From positions 2,356,001 to 2,420,000 of the forward strand of contig NZ_CP019388.1 in NCBI RefSeq assembly GCF_001971725.1: a stretch of DNA of 64,000 nt, in the 5' to 3' direction. The DNA is from Winogradskyella sp. J14-2 (GTDB lineage: Bacteria > Bacteroidota > Bacteroidia > Flavobacteriales > Flavobacteriaceae). The position numbers and the translations under genes are program-made. The notes beneath the pieces are model-generated. The model saw nothing but the letters and a program-made list of their open reading frames with translations, did not search any database and had not been told where the DNA came from. This document shows positions 60,066 to 64,000 of the stretch, piece after piece. How positions within the stretch are numbered: the first letter of the stretch is position 1; each line of letters opens with the position of its first letter.

Positions 60066-62603
60066 ATGTCCCTTGCTAAATTAATTGGTGTTGTATTATT
60101 TTTTACAATGCCTTTTTTGGGTATCGCACAAGCCCAGGAAGGTGCCAAGTATTTAATTAAAGAAATTACGGTTACAGGAAATACAAACTTTAGTCCGCAA
60201 ACTATAATTGCATACTCTAAGCTTAGAAAAGATGAAGAGATTCAAGTCGGAGGAGAAAAAATAGCAAATGCAGTAAAGACCTTATGGAAATCTAATCTAT
60301 TCAGCAACATAGATATTTTTGTTACAGATATAGACGGAAAGACAGCTAATTTAGAAATCCGTCTTATGGATTTGCCAGAGCTAAAGGATTTAACCATAGA
60401 AGGTGTTAAAAAAGGTAAAAAAGATGAGATTATTACCGAAAATAAGCTGCAATCAGGTGTTAAGGTCACAGAAAATCTTATTGCAACTACCAGAAATTAT
60501 TTAACCAACAAGTACAAGAAAAAGGGATTTTTAAATGCGAAGGTTAACATTCAAACATCAGAAGTTATAGATTCTGTTGAGAAAGAGCGTGTTAACATGA
60601 GGATTAAGATAGATAGAGGTCAGAAAGTGAAAATTAAAGACATCAATTTTATTGGTAACGAAAAACTCTCAGACAAAAAACTTAGAAAGGCTATGAAAAA
60701 TACCAAGCGTAAAAGTCTTAGCCCATTAAGAATATTTAAACGTTCAAAATATATAGAAGAAGATTTTAGAGAAGACTTAACGAGTATTGTTGATAGTTAC
60801 AAAGAGAAAGGGTATAGAGATGCCAGAATTATTTCAGACTCGCTCATCTACAACAATGACAAAACCGTAAGCTTAGATATTAAAGTAGAAGAGGGTGAAA
60901 AATATACTTTTGGTAAAATTGATTTTGTAGGAAACACCGTTTACAGCGATAGACAATTAGCACTTCTTTTAGGAATAAAAGAGGGCGACACCTATAATGG
61001 CGTAGAACTTAGAGAACGTATAGATAACCCAAACGATCCCGACGCCTTAAGTTTAGCAAACACATACCAAAATAGTGGTTATATGTTTTCAACTATAAAT
61101 CCTGTTGAGGTCAGTGCAGAAGGTAATGTTATTGATATGGAAATTCGTATTTCCGAGGGCAAGCCAGCTTACTTTAATAATGTTACTGTAGTAGGAAACG
61201 ATGTTACAAACGATCATGTTATATACAGAGAATTGAGAACCCGACCAGGCGAGTTGTACAGAAAATCCGAAATTATAAGAACCTTAAGAGAACTTGGGCA
61301 ATTAGGTTTCTTTGATGCCCAGCAATTAGTTCCAAATATAAAAAATCCAAACCCAGTAGATGGTACCTTAGATATAGAGTACGAAGTTGCAGAGCAAGGG
61401 TCTAGCCAAATACAACTACAAGGTGGTTATGGTGGTGGTGGTTTTATAGGTACTTTAGGTTTGTCATTTAATAATTTTGCGATTAAAGATATTTTTAACA
61501 AAGACGCTTACAAACCAGTACCTAGAGGTGATGGCCAAAGTTTAGCATTGAGGCTTCAGGCTAGTCAGTTTTTTCAAACTTACAGTTTCTCGTTTAGTGA
61601 ACCTTGGTTAGGTGGTAAAAAACCATTTCAGTTATCTAGTTCTATTTCTTACTCTAAACAGTTTTTGTTTAATCAACAAACTAGAAGAGCAGATAAAAGC
61701 AGAAGATTTAACATCCTTGGTTTAACGGTTGGAGTTTCAACCAGACTCAGTGAACCAGATGATTATTTTCTTTTATCGCAATCTATAAGTTATCAAAACT
61801 ATGACTTAAAAAATTACAATACTGGTTTATTTACTTTCGGTGATGGTACATCCAATAACCTTTCTTACACAATAGGATTAAGTAGAAATAGTCTATTTAG
61901 TGATCCAATATTTCCAACAGGTGGTTCTAGTTTTACAGCCTCGGCTAAATTTTCTTTTCCATACTCTTTAGTCAATGGTGTAGATTATAAAGCCTTAAAA
62001 GATGAAAGAGATGCGCTAGACCCAACAGATGCAGATGATTTTGCGCGTATCGGAGAAATAGATCAAGAACGTTTTAAGTGGTTAGAATTTTACAAAATAA
62101 AATTCAGAGCAGATTGGTATACAGCTTTAACCAAAAAACTGGTTCTAAGGCCAAGTGTAGAGTTTGGTTTCTTAGGCGCTTACAACAATGACAGAGGGGT
62201 TATTCCTTTTGAGCGTTTCTTTGTGGGAGGTGATGGTTTAGGAAATTTTGCACTAGATGGTAGAGAGATTATTCAGCTTCGTGGTTATCCAAATCAATCT
62301 CTGTCAACTACAGATGGTGGCTCAATTTACAATAAATTCTCGTTAGAGTTGCGCCATGCAATAACACTTGGTGCTCAAGCTAAAATTTATGCATTAGGAT
62401 TTTTAGAGGGAGGGCAGTCTGTCAATAGTTTTAAGGATTTTAACCCTTTTAATGTAAGAAGATCTGCAGGTGTAGGCCTCAGGATTTTTATGCCTGCCTT
62501 TGGATTATTGGGTATAGATTTTGGACATGCTTTCGACGATCTACCAGATGGCACATCTCCAAGAAAATGGGAAACACACTTTATAATTGGACAACAATTT
62601 TAA
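60066..62603 (+). CDS. bamA: Outer-membrane protein assembly factor BamA
   Basis: The ATG at 60066, with signal peptide MSLAKLIGVVLFFTMPFLGIAQAQ, is chosen over a TTG at 60024 inside uppS. It gives 845 residues. Five POTRA domains (about residues 30-420) include IKEITVTGNTNFS and KIDFVGNTVYSDRQLALLLGIKEGD. A 16-strand barrel follows with GGYGGGGFIGTLGLSFNN, the conserved RFFVGGDGLGNF, and the end HFIIGQQF with C-terminal Phe. It inserts barrels in the outer membrane. It is cotranscribed with uppS and OmpH-type genes. Confidence 0.95.
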   Translation: MSLAKLIGVVLFFTMPFLGIAQAQEGAKYLIKEITVTGNTNFSPQTIIAYSKLRKDEEIQVGGEKIANAVKTLWKSNLFSNIDIFVTDIDGKTANLEIRLMDLPELKDLTIEGVKKGKKDEIITENKLQSGVKVTENLIATTRNYLTNKYKKKGFLNAKVNIQTSEVIDSVEKERVNMRIKIDRGQKVKIKDINFIGNEKLSDKKLRKAMKNTKRKSLSPLRIFKRSKYIEEDFREDLTSIVDSYKEKGYRDARIISDSLIYNNDKTVSLDIKVEEGEKYTFGKIDFVGNTVYSDRQLALLLGIKEGDTYNGVELRERIDNPNDPDALSLANTYQNSGYMFSTINPVEVSAEGNVIDMEIRISEGKPAYFNNVTVVGNDVTNDHVIYRELRTRPGELYRKSEIIRTLRELGQLGFFDAQQLVPNIKNPNPVDGTLDIEYEVAEQGSSQIQLQGGYGGGGFIGTLGLSFNNFAIKDIFNKDAYKPVPRGDGQSLALRLQASQFFQTYSFSFSEPWLGGKKPFQLSSSISYSKQFLFNQQTRRADKSRRFNILGLTVGVSTRLSEPDDYFLLSQSISYQNYDLKNYNTGLFTFGDGTSNNLSYTIGLSRNSLFSDPIFPTGGSSFTASAKFSFPYSLVNGVDYKALKDERDALDPTDADDFARIGEIDQERFKWLEFYKIKFRADWYTALTKKLVLRPSVEFGFLGAYNNDRGVIPFERFFVGGDGLGNFALDGREIIQLRGYPNQSLSTTDGGSIYNKFSLELRHAITLGAQAKIYALGFLEGGQSVNSFKDFNPFNVRRSAGVGLRIFMPAFGLLGIDFGHAFDDLPDGTSPRKWETHFIIGQQF

Positions 62604-62677
62604 GTTTGGCACGATATTTTCTAAATGCTAAATACCTATTTCATTATGGTGTTAAAATTTTTAAGGATATATTTCGT

Positions 62678-62685
62678 TAAATTTG
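62678..62685 (+). promoter_or_regulatory. Candidate -7 box before the first OmpH/Skp gene
   Basis: TAAATTTG, 72 bases before the ATG at 62757. No -33 TTG at the usual spacing. Confidence 0.35.
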
Positions 62686-62756
62686 AAGATTAGTAACACT
62701 AAAAAATGACGGAAAGATTGATAAGCAATTTAAAATGTCTCAAAACAAAAACAATC

Positions 62757-63845
62757 ATGATGAAATTTAAAGTTCTTTTTTTATTGGCAGTTATAGGTCT
62801 AATGAGCTTTAGTAGTAATGCACAACGTGGTGTTAGAATAGGATATATAGATACAGAATATATTTTGCAAAATGTTCCAGAGTACCAAGAAGCATCCACA
62901 CAATTAGACAAAAAAGTGCTTCAATGGAAAACTGAGATCGAAAAAAAACTTAGTGACATTGAGCAAAAAAAGAAAGAACTCGAAAACGAAAGCGTACTTC
63001 TAACCAAAGAGTTGTACGATGAGCGTATGGAAGATATTTCTTTTGAAGAAGCAGAAATTTTAGACTATCAACAAAAACGTTTCGGACCAAGCGGAGACCT
63101 TATGATTCAAAAACGACAGTTAATAGAACCAATACAAGACCAAATCTTCGCAGCAGTACAGCAAATAGCAGAGACTAAGAAGTTCGATTTTATTTTCGAC
63201 AAATCTGCTGATGTTGTAATGCTTTATTCCGCAGAACGATATGATATTAGCGAACAAGTTTTAAGAACTATCACTAGGACATCTAAGCGAAATCAAGCAA
63301 AAAGCAAAAAGGAGCGCAAAGAGCTAGAAGAAGAAGAGGTCGTCCCTGAGGTAAGCGAAGAGAAAGATGAAAGACAGAAAGCTTTAGAAGAACGTAAGGC
63401 TGCTAGAGAAGCTGAATTAGCAGCAAAACGTGCAGAACGCGAAAAAGCATTAGAAGCCAGAAGAGTACGGCAAGACTCTATAAGAGCTGCAAAAAAACGC
63501 GAAGCCGACGAACGAAGACAAAAAATACTAGACGCTAGAAACAAAACCGAAGATGACGAAAAAACAACAGAAAACGATAGTATATCTACGGAAGAAAATG
63601 AAGCTAAAACTATAGTAGACAAAAAGCGAGATTCTACCACAATAAAAAAGGACTCTGTAAGTGCTAAAAAGCCACTCACAGCTGCTGAAATAAAAGCCAA
63701 AGACAGAGAACGTAGGAGAAAGGAATTAGAAGAACGCAAACAAAGAATATTAGAGCAAAGAAAAAAAGCGCGCGAAGAACGCGAAAAACAACTTAAAAGA
63801 AGAGATTCTATAGCTAAGGCTAAGAAAGAAGAAGGAAACAATTAA
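62757..63845 (+). CDS. OmpH/Skp-family periplasmic chaperone with a long charged tail
   Basis: The ATG at 62757 starts a signal peptide (MMKFKVLFLLAVIGLMSFSSNAQ), giving 362 residues. The Skp domain (about residues 24-175) has RIGYIDTEYILQNVPEYQEASTQLDKK and a long helical hairpin up to KFDFIFDKSADVVMLY. The remaining about 185 residues are almost only Lys, Arg, Glu, Ala, Asp (KALEERKAAREAELAAKRAERE and further), a probable coiled coil absent from ordinary Skp (about 160-170 residues). Skp holds unfolded barrels on the way to BamA. Follows bamA; a second family member follows. Confidence 0.9.
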   Translation: MMKFKVLFLLAVIGLMSFSSNAQRGVRIGYIDTEYILQNVPEYQEASTQLDKKVLQWKTEIEKKLSDIEQKKKELENESVLLTKELYDERMEDISFEEAEILDYQQKRFGPSGDLMIQKRQLIEPIQDQIFAAVQQIAETKKFDFIFDKSADVVMLYSAERYDISEQVLRTITRTSKRNQAKSKKERKELEEEEVVPEVSEEKDERQKALEERKAAREAELAAKRAEREKALEARRVRQDSIRAAKKREADERRQKILDARNKTEDDEKTTENDSISTEENEAKTIVDKKRDSTTIKKDSVSAKKPLTAAEIKAKDRERRRKELEERKQRILEQRKKAREEREKQLKRRDSIAKAKKEEGNN

Positions 63846-63877
63846 TAATTATAACACACAAATACAATTTAGAAAAA

Positions 63878-64000
63878 ATGAAATCAAAGATTCACGAACT
63901 CACTAAAATAAATAGATTTAACGTGAGTAAACATTTAAAATCATTATTATTTGCAACAGCACTTTTTATAGGAGCAACTAGTTTTATGTCGGCTCAAAGT
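63878..64000 (+). CDS. Start of a second OmpH/Skp-type gene (3' end outside window)
   Basis: The frame opens at ATG 63878 and runs to the window end, 41 codons. The sequence MKSKIHELTKIN then SKHLKSLLFATALFIGAT and SFMSAQS looks like a signal peptide with a long n-region. A GTG at 63923 (SKHLKSLL) is an alternative start. Gene order bamA-ompH-ompH is common in Flavobacteriaceae, so an OmpH-type product is expected from context only. Confidence 0.6.
   Translation, partial: MKSKIHELTKINRFNVSKHLKSLLFATALFIGATSFMSAQS

Noticed and set aside
63293-63841. Long open frame on the minus strand opposite the Skp tail
   Set aside because: It is a Ser/Phe/Leu-rich mirror of the Lys/Glu-rich repeat coding on the plus strand, with no domain pattern.

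Overview
The window looks like a chromosomal segment of a marine-type member of the Flavobacteriaceae (Bacteroidota). The base composition is low in GC. There are many type IX secretion (T9SS) and gliding parts: SprA, a RemB-like barrel, PorP/SprF and a giant type B substrate. The primary sigma factor is the short Bacteroidota form. Many genes are preceded by the TAnnTTTG promoter box of this phylum, TTG starts are common, and lipoproteins carry acidic residues after the lipid cysteine. I saw no rRNA, tRNA, CRISPR array, transposase or integrase.

Layout. 1-6.3 kb: the 3' end of sprA, gcvH, a VanZ-like protein, two TonB-type proteins and a RemB/Wzi-like barrel that carries the same TonB C-terminal-like domain. 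6.3-11.7 kb: heme O synthase, cytochrome oxidase subunits III and IV, and assembly factors (Sco and its Cys-less companion, DUF420, a small CxxC membrane protein). 11.8-19.0 kb: a MacB-type ABC efflux operon with two permeases, TolC and two adaptor proteins. 19.0-23.1 kb: a lipoprotein, tsaB, mscS, dodecin, a secreted protein and an Nfu scaffold. 23.3-31.2 kb: a 2283-residue T9SS adhesin with 14 repeats, followed by its PorP/SprF partner. 31.2-38.5 kb: VWA and SIMPL-domain envelope proteins, a LytS/LytTR-type two-component system, a methyltransferase and a FolK-deoxynucleoside kinase fusion. 38.5-43.4 kb: queuosine precursor transporter, AsmA-like protein, primary sigma factor and S21.

Two accessory patches stand out. 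The first (43.4-44.8 kb) holds a two-helix membrane protein, a lipoprotein gene split by one in-frame TAA, and a divergent XRE regulator behind a perfect palindrome. It is bracketed by two identical 32-bp copies of the rpsU terminator. The second (49.2-51.5 kb) holds a frameshifted lipoprotein gene and a T9SS gene split by an in-frame TGA. It lies between clpX and a diverged copy of the clpX 3' end. Both patches look like inserted and decaying cassettes placed at gene 3' ends.

44.8-48.9 kb carries a small membrane protein, DUF2797, a GH3-family protein and a PD40 propeller protein. 51.5-56.9 kb, on the minus strand, is housekeeping: tig-clpP-clpX, a holin-like membrane protein, an alpha/beta hydrolase and pdxJ. 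57.0-64.0 kb, on the plus strand, is a CBS protein, nadK, a DUF6089 barrel, uppS, bamA and two OmpH/Skp genes (the second cut by the window end), a classic envelope-biogenesis operon.

All calls come from reading motifs and domain order by eye. No database search was run. Start sites that I moved from the longest reading frame are explained in the entries.
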